Positions 17,324-25,409 are shown, counted from the stretch's first letter. The stretch: DNA of 47,298 bases from JADHLJ01 sp038118725 (GCA_038118725.1 JAYOIK010000035.1:1-47298), one strand, 5' to 3'. Numbers and translations: made by a program. Notes: generated by a model from the letters alone, not told the origin.

Positions 17324-18993
17324 GTGACAAGGACGCGTTCAAGCCCGATCCCGAGGAGCTCTTGTTCCTGCCGCTCGGCGGATCGGACGAGATCGGGATG
17401 AATCTCAACCTCTACCACTATGACGGAAAGTGGTTGATGGTCGATCTCGGCATTACCTTTGGCGACGAGACCACGCCGGGGATCGACGTGATCATGCCGG
17501 ATCCGGGATTCATCGAGGCGCGCAAGCGGGATCTGCTCGGGCTGCTGGTTACCCATGGTCACGAGGACCATATCGGCGCGATCCCGTATCTGTGGGAACG
17601 TTTGCGCTGTCCGATCTACGCGACGCCCTTCACCGCGACCTTGATCCGCCGAAAGCTGGCGGAGGTGGATCTGTTGGGATTGGTAAACCTGGTCGAGGTG
17701 CCGCTGTCGGGCAATTTCGTGCTCGGTCCGTTCGAGGTCGAGTTCGTGGGGCTTACCCACTCGATCCCCGAGCCGAATGCCATCGTGCTGCGTTGTGCCG
17801 CCGGAACCGTGTTGCATAGCGGGGATTGGAAGTTCGACCCGGATCCCCAGGTCGGCGAGGTGACCGATCATGACGCGCTCGACCGTATCGCCGAGGAGGG
17901 GGTGCTGGCGATGGTCGGCGATTCGACCAATGTCGATGTGCCTGGCCATACCGGCTCGGAGGCCGAATTGGTCGACAGCTTCGCGGAAATCTTTGCCAAA
18001 CAGCCGCATCGGATCGCGGTGACGTGCTTTGCCTCGAATGTCGCGCGGTTGCGCACGGTGGCGATCGCGGCGCGGAAATGTGAGCGCCAGGTGGCCTTGG
18101 TCGGCCGCTCTCTCTGGCGAATGTATGACGCGGCGCGTGACAACGGCTATCTGCTCGATATCCCCGAATTCGTGAGCGAGGCCGACGCGGGCTATTTCCC
18201 CCGCGACAAGCTGGTGATGATCTGTACCGGCAGTCAGGGAGAGCCGCGCGCCGCCTTGGCGCGGATCGCCGATCAGGCACATCATCAGGTCTCTCTCGAA
18301 TCCGGCGATACCGTGGTGTTCTCGTCACGGGAGATTCCGGGAAACGAAAACGCGATCAGCCGCATTCAAGGCAAGTTGATGAGCCGGGGGGTCCAGGTCA
18401 TCACCGAGCGCGAGCATCATGTGCATGTCTCCGGGCATCCGGCGCGCGAGGACATGATCGAGATGTATCAGATGATCCGCCCGGAAATCTCGATCCCGGT
18501 TCATGGTGACGCCCGCCATCTGGCCGAGCACGCCAAGCTGGCGCGGGAATGTCAGGTCCCGCAGGTTCAGGTTCCGGGCAACGGCAGTGTCATTCGTCTG
18601 GCACCGGGGCCGGCGGAGATCATTTCCTGGGTGCCGGTCGCGAGCCTGGCGGTGGATGGCCCGCGACTGCGACGCCTGGACAGCGATGTGATACGGGACC
18701 GGCGCAAGCTCCTGCATAACGGCGCGGTGGCGGCGACGGTTGTGCTTGACGCGAAGGGATTTTGCCGCGGCGACCCGCTCCTTACGGTTACGGGCATTAC
18801 CGATGACGATGACGCCGCCGAGATTGACGAATTGCTGATCGATATGGTTCGAGAAGCGGTGGAAAGTCTGCCCACCAGCGCCCGTAAGACCGACGAGGCG
18901 GTGGGCGAGGCGGCTCGCCGCGCGGTACGCCGTGTCGTGCGCGGCGAGTTTGGAAAAAGACCACTGACCACGGTTCACGTGGTGAGAGCCTAG
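17320..18993 (+). CDS. rnj: ribonuclease J
   Basis: RNase J is a metallo-beta-lactamase/beta-CASP nuclease combining endonuclease and 5'-3' exonuclease activity in mRNA and rRNA processing. The 557-residue protein shows the metal-binding motif His79-x-His81-x-Asp83-His84 in THGHEDHIG, a further histidine in GLTHSIPEPNA, and the beta-CASP region with CTGSQGEPRAALARIA and HVSGHPAREDM. The C-terminal ~110 residues form the RNase J-specific domain. The ATG overlaps the end of coaX. The family is the alternative to RNase E-dominated turnover and is common in alphaproteobacteria. Confidence 0.93.
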   Translation: MSDKDAFKPDPEELLFLPLGGSDEIGMNLNLYHYDGKWLMVDLGITFGDETTPGIDVIMPDPGFIEARKRDLLGLLVTHGHEDHIGAIPYLWERLRCPIYATPFTATLIRRKLAEVDLLGLVNLVEVPLSGNFVLGPFEVEFVGLTHSIPEPNAIVLRCAAGTVLHSGDWKFDPDPQVGEVTDHDALDRIAEEGVLAMVGDSTNVDVPGHTGSEAELVDSFAEIFAKQPHRIAVTCFASNVARLRTVAIAARKCERQVALVGRSLWRMYDAARDNGYLLDIPEFVSEADAGYFPRDKLVMICTGSQGEPRAALARIADQAHHQVSLESGDTVVFSSREIPGNENAISRIQGKLMSRGVQVITEREHHVHVSGHPAREDMIEMYQMIRPEISIPVHGDARHLAEHAKLARECQVPQVQVPGNGSVIRLAPGPAEIISWVPVASLAVDGPRLRRLDSDVIRDRRKLLHNGAVAATVVLDAKGFCRGDPLLTVTGITDDDDAAEIDELLIDMVREAVESLPTSARKTDEAVGEAARRAVRRVVRGEFGKRPLTTVHVVRA

Positions 18994-19006
18994 AAAGGAT
19001 ACTTCG

Positions 19007-19411
19007 ATGATCGGTCGTTTGAATCATGTCGCCATTGTCGTGCCGGATCTGGAAGCCGCCGCCGCGACCTACCGCGACACGCTGGGCGCGCGCGTCAGCG
19101 CCGCCGACGATCTGCCCGATCATGGCGTAACAACCGTGTTCGTCGAATTGCCGAATACCAAGATCGAGCTTCTGCACCCCTTCGGCGAAGGCTCTCCCAT
19201 ACAAGGCTTTCTCGACAAGAACCCGTCAGGCGGCATGCATCATGTCTGTTACGAGGTCGAGGATATCATCGCCGCGCGTGATAGCTTGAAGGCCGCCGGC
19301 GCCCGGGTTCTCGGCGATGGAGAACCGAAGACCGGCGCCCATGGCAAACCCGTTCTGTTCCTGCACCCCAAGGATTTCGCCGGAACACTTGTCGAACTTG
19401 AGCAAGTCTGA
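19007..19411 (+). CDS. mce: methylmalonyl-CoA epimerase
   Basis: The enzyme interconverts (2R)- and (2S)-methylmalonyl-CoA in propionyl-CoA catabolism. The 134-residue protein is a two-repeat vicinal-oxygen-chelate fold with likely metal ligands in LNHVAIVVPD (His near residue 7), MHHVCYEVED (His) and GTLVELEQV (Glu at the end). The conserved NTKIELLHPFGE lies between them. It follows rnj by 13 bases and precedes the DUF1467 gene, a conserved alphaproteobacterial arrangement. No mutase gene is in the window. Confidence 0.9.
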   Translation: MIGRLNHVAIVVPDLEAAAATYRDTLGARVSAADDLPDHGVTTVFVELPNTKIELLHPFGEGSPIQGFLDKNPSGGMHHVCYEVEDIIAARDSLKAAGARVLGDGEPKTGAHGKPVLFLHPKDFAGTLVELEQV

Positions 19412-19438
19412 GTCGAATACGTCCAAGGGAGACCACGC

Positions 19439-19687
19439 ATGGAAGTCGTGTCGGGTATCGTCGTCTACATATTGTTGTGGTGGTGGGTCTTCTTCATGTC
19501 ACTGCCTTTCGGCGTGCGCAAGTCGGAAACGGTGGAGATTGGTCACGAGCCCGGCGCGCCGGAGAAGCCGCATCTATGGAAAAAGGCCCTGGCGGCGACA
19601 GTGATCGCCGGTGTCCTTTGGTTTGGGGTCGATTGGATCATCCAGGCGGACCTCATATCCTTCCGCGACATGGCCAAGGAGATGTAG
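19439..19687 (+). CDS. DUF1467 family membrane protein
   Basis: This encodes an 82-residue protein with two predicted membrane helices (residues 5-24 and 48-66), separated by a conserved hydrophilic loop that begins LPFGVRKSE. The pattern WWVFFMSLPFGVR is typical of the DUF1467 family, which has no established function. In many alphaproteobacteria this gene lies between the epimerase gene and proS; here no proS follows. AAGGGAG precedes the start. This is probably the last gene of the nuo-birA-rnj transcription block. Confidence 0.88.
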   Translation: MEVVSGIVVYILLWWWVFFMSLPFGVRKSETVEIGHEPGAPEKPHLWKKALAATVIAGVLWFGVDWIIQADLISFRDMAKEM

Positions 19688-19710
19688 GCGAAACGTTCCC
19701 AAGCTCAGGG

Positions 19711-19741
19711 CAAAAAAAAGCAAGGCCGTTTGGACCTTGCT
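19711..19741 (-). terminator. intrinsic terminator (minus strand)
   Basis: On the minus strand AGCAAGG pairs perfectly with CCTTGCT (19735-19741 with 19719-19725) around a 9-base loop, followed by eight consecutive U residues (19711-19718 region). No minus-strand protein gene ends nearby, so it should terminate an RNA transcribed from the right. Confidence 0.75.
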
Positions 19742-19851
19742 CTCACATCCCCTTGTTTCAATCAGCCGCTCCGAGGCGGTGTTTGACCTGGGTTCCTCCC
19801 CTAACTCGGGCCAGCCTTTTCGCTTTCGCGATGGCGGTTCGCGTTTTCAGT
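19712..19851 (-). ncRNA. candidate ~140-nt small RNA of unknown family
   Basis: A minus-strand transcript from about 19851 would run through a GC-rich region able to form several helices. These are CGCGA/TCGCG near its 5' end, CCGAG/CTCGG, CCGC/GCGG and a GGG/CCC hairpin presenting GAGGAA in its loop. It would end exactly at the strong terminator at 19711-19741. There is no open reading frame worth reporting on this strand. I do not recognise the family; 6S-like or an anti-ribosome-binding-site RNA of the alphaproteobacterial CCUCC type (if read on the other strand) are possibilities. The strand choice rests mainly on the U-run. Confidence 0.4.
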
Positions 19852-19857
19852 GAGCGG

Positions 19858-19886
19858 ACTTTAGTATGGTCGAGGCGATGGGTCAC
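19858..19886 (-). promoter_or_regulatory. possible promoter of the candidate small RNA
   Basis: Read on the minus strand, GTGACC (19886-19881) and TAAAGT (19863-19858) are each four-of-six matches to the -35 and -10 hexamers, with a 17-base spacer. They are correctly placed to start an RNA near 19851. This is weak on its own; the value is in its position relative to the terminator. Confidence 0.3.
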
Positions 19887-19942
19887 GCTGATTCTGATGA
19901 ATCGCTTCGATTTTCCCGACGATCTGGTGCGAGGGAACCGTA

Positions 19943-20401
19943 ATGGCTTTGAGGAACAGGGTGGCCCTTGCGGGTATCGGCGGCGTAGCGATCGTCTTTG
20001 CGATGTTTGCCGTGCCGGTTGATGTTCTCGGCGACGAGGCGAAACCGGGTACCGCCGAGGTGACTGTCAGCCCCGAGGATTGCCGTCGCCTCGTGGCTCA
20101 CAGGCCGGCCGACGATGTCACCTATAAGCCCGGGGTTGACGCATACGGCCGACCGGTGACGCCGGCGGATTTGCCGGGAACCCAGGTAATCAAGGCGCCG
20201 GATAAGATCACTTTCAACATCACCTATGACGCGTTGGGAAAACTTGGCCTGACGGGCTCGTCATCCCTGCTGTCGGGAGAGGCGACGATCGGCGAGGTTT
20301 CCTACGATATCTCTTTCGGCCGCCTGGAGTTCAATGGAGAACCCCTGACCGACCCCGAAATCGCGGTCCTTGCATCGGCGTGTAAAAGCCTGGAGAAGTA
20401 G
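19943..20401 (+). CDS. secreted protein of unknown function
   Basis: The 152-residue protein has an N-terminal signal peptide (basic residues, then a hydrophobic stretch at about 8-28, with possible cleavage near the following alanine-poor GDEAKPG). The mature part contains DDVTYKPGVDAYGRPVTPAD, a pattern I have seen in exported alphaproteobacterial proteins of unknown function, and a predicted beta-rich C-terminal half. One cysteine lies in each half (the CRR and ACKSLE regions). GAGGGAA precedes the ATG. It stands alone and is followed by its own terminator. A periplasmic location is likely; the function is unknown. Confidence 0.78.
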   Translation: MALRNRVALAGIGGVAIVFAMFAVPVDVLGDEAKPGTAEVTVSPEDCRRLVAHRPADDVTYKPGVDAYGRPVTPADLPGTQVIKAPDKITFNITYDALGKLGLTGSSSLLSGEATIGEVSYDISFGRLEFNGEPLTDPEIAVLASACKSLEK

Positions 20402-20461
20402 AGTGGGCGGCGTTTCTTTGCGTCGCACGGACCGTCTGCCTTCTCCGTTTTCACGACCGTC

Positions 20462-20486
20462 GCCCTTGCGAAGGCAAGGGCTTTTT
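20462..20486 (+). terminator. intrinsic terminator after the secreted-protein gene
   Basis: GCCCTTGC (20462-20469) pairs perfectly with GCAAGGGC (20474-20481) around the loop GAAG, followed by TTTTT (20482-20486). It lies 60 bases after the plus-strand stop codon. Confidence 0.88.
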
Positions 20487-20570
20487 CCGCCCATGCTCGA
20501 TGCGGGATCGGTGGTGATAAGATTGACCGGATTGAGCCGGGGCGGCGTTCTCGCCAAGAGCCCTTGGCCC

Positions 20571-20607
20571 AAAAGCCTCGGGCCGGAGAAAACCCCCGGC
20601 CCGAAGC
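20571..20607 (-). terminator. intrinsic terminator of the glutaryl-CoA dehydrogenase gene
   Basis: On the minus strand a 9-bp stem (TCGGGCCGG with CCGGCCCGA, 20604-20578) is followed by GGC and then UUUU (20574-20571). It lies about 30 bases beyond the stop codon of the minus-strand acyl-CoA dehydrogenase gene. Confidence 0.72.
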
Positions 20608-20635
20608 GTAACGATTGGAAACGGCCTACACCCGA

Positions 20636-21877
20636 TCAGGCGCCGGTAAAGGCCTGCAGACCGGTTTGGGCCCGTCCCAGGATCAGCGCGTGAACGTCAT
20701 GAGTGCCCTCGTAAGTGTTCACCGCCTCGAGGTTCATGACGTGGCGAATGACGCCGTACTCGTCCGACACGCCGTTGCCGCCGTGCATGTCGCGGGCGGT
20801 GCGGGCGATCTCAAGGGCCTTGCCGCAGGAATTGCGCTTGGCCAGCGAAATCGCCTCGGGCGCGCCGGTGCCCGCGTCGAGAAGCTGGCCCAGTCGCAGA
20901 CAAGTTTGCAGCCCGATTGTGATCTCGGTCTGCATGTCGGCGAGCTTCTTTTGGATGAGCTGATTGGCGGCCAGGGGACGGCCGAACTGTTTGCGCTCAA
21001 GCGTGTAATCCCGCGCCGCGTGCCAACAGAACTCCGCCGCGCCGAGCGCGCCCCAGGAGATCCCGTAGCGTGCCTTATTGAGACAGCCGAACGGACCGGA
21101 CAGCCCCTTTACATTAGGCAGCATGTTCTCTTCGGGAACCATGACCTCGTCCATGACGATTTCTCCGGTTACCGAGGCGCGCAGCGAGAACTTGCCCTCG
21201 ATTTTCGGCGCGGACAGTCCCTTCATGCCTTTTTCAAGGATGAAACCCCGGATCACCCCGTCATCGGTCTTGGCCCAGACCACGAAGACATCGGCGATGG
21301 GGGAGTTGGTGATCCACATCTTGGCGCCGGAGACCAGATAGCCGCCATCGACGGAACGCGCCCGGGTCTTCATGCCGCCCGGGTCGGAGCCGTGATCAGG
21401 CTCGGTCAGCCCGAAGCAGCCGACCCATTCGCCGGTCGCCAGCTTGGGCAGATATTTCTGGCGCTGCTCCTCGCTGCCATAGGCGTGTATGGGATGCATT
21501 ACCAGACTGGATTGCACGCTCATGGCCGAGCGATAGCCGCTGTCGACGCGCTCCACCTCGCGGGCGACCAGGCCGTAGCAGACATGGTTGACCCCGGCGC
21601 AGCCATAGCCGTCAATGGTCGAGCCGAGGAAACCGAGCTCGCCCATTTCGTTCATGATCTCGCGATCGAATTGCTCGTTGCGAAAGGCGTTCTGAACGCG
21701 GGACAAAAGCTTGTCCTGGCAGTAGTCGCGGGCCGCGTCTCGAACCATCCGCTCCTCTTCGGAGAGTTGCTGCTCCAAAAGCAGGGGATCGTCCCACTGG
21801 AAACTGGGCTTGGAGGATTTGGGCTTGCCGGCGATCTTGCTGGTCGCCTCGGCGGTGGCGGCGGAATCGGGGCTCAT
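20636..21877 (-). CDS. gcdH: glutaryl-CoA dehydrogenase
   Basis: The flavoenzyme oxidises and decarboxylates glutaryl-CoA to crotonyl-CoA in lysine and aromatic catabolism, passing electrons to electron-transfer flavoprotein. The 413-residue protein has the acyl-CoA dehydrogenase three-domain layout with GCFGLTEPDHGSDPGGM and KMWITNSPIADVFVVWAK. The catalytic base is Glu390 in NTYEGTHDVHALILGRA, and its position together with the GTHD context points to the glutaryl type. The ATG at 21877 is chosen (GGAG upstream); the frame is open for 45 more codons but these read as non-coding. It is monocistronic on the minus strand, with a terminator. Confidence 0.9.
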   Translation of the reverse strand: MSPDSAATAEATSKIAGKPKSSKPSFQWDDPLLLEQQLSEEERMVRDAARDYCQDKLLSRVQNAFRNEQFDREIMNEMGELGFLGSTIDGYGCAGVNHVCYGLVAREVERVDSGYRSAMSVQSSLVMHPIHAYGSEEQRQKYLPKLATGEWVGCFGLTEPDHGSDPGGMKTRARSVDGGYLVSGAKMWITNSPIADVFVVWAKTDDGVIRGFILEKGMKGLSAPKIEGKFSLRASVTGEIVMDEVMVPEENMLPNVKGLSGPFGCLNKARYGISWGALGAAEFCWHAARDYTLERKQFGRPLAANQLIQKKLADMQTEITIGLQTCLRLGQLLDAGTGAPEAISLAKRNSCGKALEIARTARDMHGGNGVSDEYGVIRHVMNLEAVNTYEGTHDVHALILGRAQTGLQAFTGA

Positions 21878-22023
21878 CGGGGTCTCCAATCTGTGCGGCG
21901 TATCGGCTTGGCAAACGTATATACACAGGTGGAGCGTTTCGCGAGCCCGTTTTGTCGCTTGATGGCGGACCGGCCATTCCGTCCCGCGTCGCGGCGGCGT
22001 ATAATCGCTCACTCCGCATTGGG

Positions 22024-22221
22024 ATGATCGTCGTGGCGCTCAACGAAAATCAGGTCATTATAGAATTTATTCGTGTCGGTGCTTACGTGAAGGTTAGCGC
22101 CGTGGACCCGGTGACGCGGGTAGAGGTGTCGATCGTCGGCAATCCCGCGAGCGGCGAAGCGACGCTGAAGCGAACCGCGCTTCGCAAGCTAAGATACGTG
22201 CTCGAGAAGCGAAACAAGTAG
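22024..22221 (+). CDS. DUF6898-like small protein
   Basis: The 65-residue protein has a conserved-looking core, VIIEFIRVGAYVKVSAVDP followed by VEVSIVGNP, and a basic C-terminus ending KLRYVLEKRNK. This matches my recollection of DUF6898 proteins in Rhodospirillales, which have no known function. The reading frame extends upstream to 21952, but homology-like sequence starts only near residue 8, so the ATG at 22024 is chosen. A GTG at 22033 is an alternative, and neither has a strong ribosome binding site. It converges with the mucR-like gene. Confidence 0.68.
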   Translation: MIVVALNENQVIIEFIRVGAYVKVSAVDPVTRVEVSIVGNPASGEATLKRTALRKLRYVLEKRNK

Positions 22222-22279
22222 CCGTTTAGTCGACGGCGACCGGGGCGCGCGAATTCAAGGGGGACGAGGCGCCGCGCGT

Positions 22280-22708
22280 CTAACTCGCCTTCCCGCCACG
22301 CTTGTTCGACCCCTTGCCAAGTCCGATTTTCTTCGCGAATACCGAACGCTGCGCCGCGTAGGCCGGCGCAACCATCGGATAGCTGGCCGGTAGTCTCCAC
22401 TTCGCCCGATACTCCTCGAGGGTCATGTTGTAGGCGGTCCGCAGGTGTCGTTTCAGCATCTTCAGGCGTTTGCCGTCTTCCAAGCAGATCAGGTAGTCGT
22501 CGGTGATTGATTTTCGGATTGAAACCGCTGGCTTAAGCGGCGCATTCTCAGCTTCCGCGTCATTCGAATTCAGTTTTTGAATTGATTGATGGACTGTGCT
22601 CATTAGTTCCGGAACCTGGGCAACGGGTACCGTATTATTCTCTAGAAAAGCAACTGTCACGTCGACGGTTAATCTCAGTAGTTCCGTTGGCGTCAAGTTG
22701 TCGACCAT
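22280..22708 (-). CDS. MucR/Ros-family transcriptional regulator with altered zinc finger
   Basis: Members of this family bind AT-rich promoter regions and control exopolysaccharide, motility and virulence genes in alphaproteobacteria. The 142-residue protein has the oligomerising N-terminus (LTPTELLRLTVDVTVAFL) and the DNA-binding core YLICLEDGKRLKMLKRHL with LEEYRAKWRLPASYPMVAPAYA. Relative to the Ros finger (Cys-x2-Cys-x9-His-x4-His), it has Cys75 and His88 but Asp78 and Tyr93 at the other two ligand positions. Zinc binding is therefore doubtful. The ATG at 22708 is chosen because AGAGGA precedes it; an ATG five codons upstream (22723) is possible. Confidence 0.9.
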   Translation of the reverse strand: MVDNLTPTELLRLTVDVTVAFLENNTVPVAQVPELMSTVHQSIQKLNSNDAEAENAPLKPAVSIRKSITDDYLICLEDGKRLKMLKRHLRTAYNMTLEEYRAKWRLPASYPMVAPAYAAQRSVFAKKIGLGKGSNKRGGKAS

Positions 22709-23044
22709 TTTTTCCTCTGACATTACCACAATCCAGGATTGACGACATGATTCACATTGTTTGATTACAGAAATGCGGATGAAAGTCAATTCTCAAGTTT
22801 GCGGGCCGAAAAAACATCCGACAATTGGAGAGTGACAACGATAGTATTGTTGTTGGTGGCATGTTTTTATTTAATAGAAAGGAGTTTCCTGCAAGGATTC
22901 GCCGAGGTCGGGCGTCGATTGGGCGAGGTGGACGCGAGCTCGGTCGTGTCCATGACAAACACAAAATGTAGCAATTTGCTCCGGAAATGCCGTATATAGA
23001 GGGTAGATCTAATTCTAGTTAACGCGCGCGCGCGCCAGTCGAGC
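22709..23044. other. AT-rich divergent regulatory region
   Basis: This 336-base stretch between the divergent mucR-like and rpiB genes is clearly richer in A+T than its surroundings, for example GTTTTTATTTAATAG near 22863-22877 and TCTAATTCTAGTTAA near 23008. It ends in an alternating GC run, CGCGCGCGCGCG, at about 23022-23033. A plus-strand open frame at 22757-22999 reads as non-coding. MucR-type proteins prefer AT-rich targets, so autoregulation here is plausible, but no specific site can be named. Confidence 0.45.
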
Positions 23045-23527
23045 ATGGGTCCACGCATGGAGCAGAAAACAGTCGCGATCGGTGTCGATCATGGAGGCCT
23101 GGTTCTTAAGGTCGAGTTGATCGCCCTGCTCATGGAACAGGGATTCACGCCCCTGGATCTCGGTACCCACGACACCCAGTCCGTGGACTACCCGGATTTT
23201 GCCTATGAGGTCGCAGAGGCGATTCGAGACGGACGGGCGGAACTGGGGCTTTTGGTCTGTGGCACCGGGATCGGCATGAGCATCGCGGCCAACCGCTTCC
23301 CATGGATTCGGGCCGGCTTGTGCCATGACGTGACGACGGCTCGCCTCGCGCGCGAGCATAACGACGCGAATGTGCTGACGCTCGGCGCGCGGTTGGTGGC
23401 ACCGGAGCTGGCGAAGGAATGTTTGACGGTTTTCTTGCAAACCGAGTTCGGGGCGGCTAGGCACGTCGCGCGCGTGCGCAAGTTGACGGAGCCGCCGGTT
23501 CTTGACGACGCGAGCAACGCCGCGTGA
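23045..23527 (+). CDS. rpiB: ribose-5-phosphate isomerase B
   Basis: The enzyme interconverts ribose 5-phosphate and ribulose 5-phosphate in the pentose phosphate pathway. The 160-residue protein has the RpiB/LacAB fold with AIGVDHGGLVLK near the N-terminus, YPDFAYEVAEAI, the catalytic segment LVCGTGIGMSIAANR with its cysteine, and HDVTTARLAREHNDANVLTLGAR. The start at 23045 is the first ATG; a second at 23057 is equally possible and neither has a clear ribosome binding site. It precedes glyA closely, an arrangement common in alphaproteobacteria. Confidence 0.93.
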   Translation: MGPRMEQKTVAIGVDHGGLVLKVELIALLMEQGFTPLDLGTHDTQSVDYPDFAYEVAEAIRDGRAELGLLVCGTGIGMSIAANRFPWIRAGLCHDVTTARLAREHNDANVLTLGARLVAPELAKECLTVFLQTEFGAARHVARVRKLTEPPVLDDASNAA

Positions 23528-23552
23528 ACGAAACCCTCTTTTTGGTGCTGCC

Positions 23553-24884
23553 ATGACGATGACCTCCACGGCGCGTGACGACGACGATTCGAACAGCGCG
23601 AACACCCATGACGATTTCTTTGGCACCGCTCTCGTGAATGCCGACCCGGAACTATACGCCTCGATAAAAAGCGAGCTGGGGCGGCAACGCAATCAGATTG
23701 AACTGATTGCCTCGGAGAATATCGTCTCCAGGGCGGTCCTCGAGGCGCAGGGCTCGGTTCTGACCAACAAATACGCCGAGGGTTATCCGGGGCGGCGCTA
23801 TTACGGCGGCTGCGAGTTCGTCGACATCGCGGAGAGTCTGGCCATTGAAAGGGCGAAGACCCTGTTCGATTGCGGTTTCGCCAATGTTCAGCCGCATTCC
23901 GGCGCCCAGGCCAACCAGACGGTCTTCATGGCGTTGCTATCGCCGGGCGATACGATTCTCGGTCTTTCCCTGGCGGCCGGAGGTCATCTGACCCACGGCG
24001 CGCCGCCCAATCAGTCCGGCAAATGGTTCAAGGCGGTTCAATACGGGGTTAGCCCGGAGGATCACCGGATCGACTTCGATGAAGTGACGCGGCTCGCGGA
24101 GGAGCATCGACCCAAGCTGATTGTTGCCGGTGGGTCCGCGTATCCCAGGGTGCTCGACTTCAAGCGGTTTCGCGAAATAGCGGATTCCATCGGCGCCTAT
24201 CTGATGGTCGACATGGCGCATTTCGCGGGGCTCGTCGCCGGCGGGGCGCATCCGAGCCCCTTGCCCCATGCCCATGTCGTGACCACGACGACGCACAAAA
24301 CCCTTCGCGGACCGCGCGGCGGCATGGTGCTGACCAATGACGAGGCAATCGCCAAGAAGGTTAACTCGGCTCTGTTCCCGGGACTTCAGGGTGGCCCATT
24401 GATGCATGTGATCGCCGCCAAGGCCGTTGCTTTCGGCGAGGCATTGCGTCCGTCGTTTCGAACCTATGCCCATAACGTGGCGGCGAACGCGCGGGCCTTG
24501 TCGGCTCGGCTGGTCGAGCGTGGTGTCGATATCGTCTCGGGCGGAACGGACACGCATCTGATGTTGGTGGATCTCCGCCCGAAAGGCTTGACGGGCAAGG
24601 CCACGGAGGCGGCGCTCGAGCGCGCGGGAATCACCTGCAACAAGAACGGCGTGCCGTTTGATCCACAGAAACCGACGATCACCTCCGGTGTTCGCCTCGG
24701 CACGCCGGCGGGGACCACGCGGGGGTTCGGCATCGCGGAGTTCGAATTGGTCGGCGATCTCATCGGCGACGTGCTCGACGGCATGGCCGGCGGAACCGAG
24801 CCGGACCCGACGGTGGAACGGGCGGTCCTGAAGCGGGTCGAGGAATTGTGCGCGCGGTTTCCGATCTACGATTCCGGAGCGTGA
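23553..24884 (+). CDS. glyA: serine hydroxymethyltransferase
   Basis: The PLP enzyme converts serine and tetrahydrofolate to glycine and 5,10-methylene-tetrahydrofolate. The 443-residue protein shows IELIASENIVS, NKYAEGYPGRRYYGGCE and the PLP-lysine region TTTTHKTLRGPRGG with Lys249. The N-terminus carries an unusual Asp/Ser-rich extension (about residues 8-22) before the conserved fold. The ATG at 23553 is chosen because the open frame further upstream overlaps rpiB in another frame. The gap to nrdR holds a 6-bp hairpin (24890-24905) with an AAAA loop and no T-run. Confidence 0.96.
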   Translation: MTMTSTARDDDDSNSANTHDDFFGTALVNADPELYASIKSELGRQRNQIELIASENIVSRAVLEAQGSVLTNKYAEGYPGRRYYGGCEFVDIAESLAIERAKTLFDCGFANVQPHSGAQANQTVFMALLSPGDTILGLSLAAGGHLTHGAPPNQSGKWFKAVQYGVSPEDHRIDFDEVTRLAEEHRPKLIVAGGSAYPRVLDFKRFREIADSIGAYLMVDMAHFAGLVAGGAHPSPLPHAHVVTTTTHKTLRGPRGGMVLTNDEAIAKKVNSALFPGLQGGPLMHVIAAKAVAFGEALRPSFRTYAHNVAANARALSARLVERGVDIVSGGTDTHLMLVDLRPKGLTGKATEAALERAGITCNKNGVPFDPQKPTITSGVRLGTPAGTTRGFGIAEFELVGDLIGDVLDGMAGGTEPDPTVERAVLKRVEELCARFPIYDSGA

Positions 24885-24927
24885 CACACCGCCCGAAAAC
24901 GGGCGAAAAGGAAAAAGGGGGGGAGCC

Positions 24928-25392
24928 ATGCGGTGCCCATTTTGCGGACATAGCGATACCCAGGTGAAGGATTCGCGACCGACGGAGGACAACGCGGCAA
25001 TCCGGCGACGGCGTTTCTGCACCTCTTGCGGCGCCCGGTTCACCACCTTCGAGCGGGTGCAGCTGCGTGAGCTCACCATCCTGAAGAAAAGCGGCAAGCG
25101 CGCCCCCTTCGATCGCGACAAGTTGGAGCGTTCGGTGCAGATTTCGCTGCGCAAGCGGCCGGTCGACCAGGATCGGCTGGAGCGCATGATCACCGGCATC
25201 CAGCGCCGGCTGGAAAGCATGGGCGAGGCCGAGATCCCGTCCAGTGTGATCGGCGAGATGGTGATGGACTCGCTGGCCAATCTCGATCCCGTCGCCTATG
25301 TGCGTTTCGCCTCGGTATATCGCAATTTCCGCGAGGCGAAGGACTTCGAGGACTTTGTCGAGGATCTCGGTCGGTTCGACGACGACGATTGA
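24928..25392 (+). CDS. nrdR: transcriptional repressor NrdR
   Basis: NrdR represses ribonucleotide reductase genes in response to ATP/dATP. The 154-residue protein has an N-terminal zinc ribbon (Cys3, Cys6, Cys31, Cys34; MRCPFCG and FCTSCG) with the arginine run RRRR, then an ATP-cone domain from about residue 47 (LTILKKSGKRAPFDRDKL), and the conserved YVRFASVYRNF. A strong GGGGGGAG site precedes the ATG. It sits directly between glyA and ribD, its usual neighbourhood in proteobacteria. No reductase gene or NrdR box is visible in the window. Confidence 0.97.
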   Translation: MRCPFCGHSDTQVKDSRPTEDNAAIRRRRFCTSCGARFTTFERVQLRELTILKKSGKRAPFDRDKLERSVQISLRKRPVDQDRLERMITGIQRRLESMGEAEIPSSVIGEMVMDSLANLDPVAYVRFASVYRNFREAKDFEDFVEDLGRFDDDD

Positions 25393-25409
25393 TCGGGCTG
25401 TGATGTCGA

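Noticed and set aside
22757..22999. 80-codon plus-strand frame with a hydrophobic stretch in the mucR-rpiB gap
   Set aside because: It lies in an AT-rich regulatory region, has no ribosome binding site, and its hydrophobic run comes from T-rich DNA.
24890..24905. Hairpin CGCCCG-AAAA-CGGGCG after glyA as a terminator
   Set aside because: It is not followed by a T-run on either strand, and nrdR starts shortly after.
25393..25409. FMN riboswitch before the rib genes
   Set aside because: Only 17 bases separate nrdR and ribD, which leaves no room for the aptamer.
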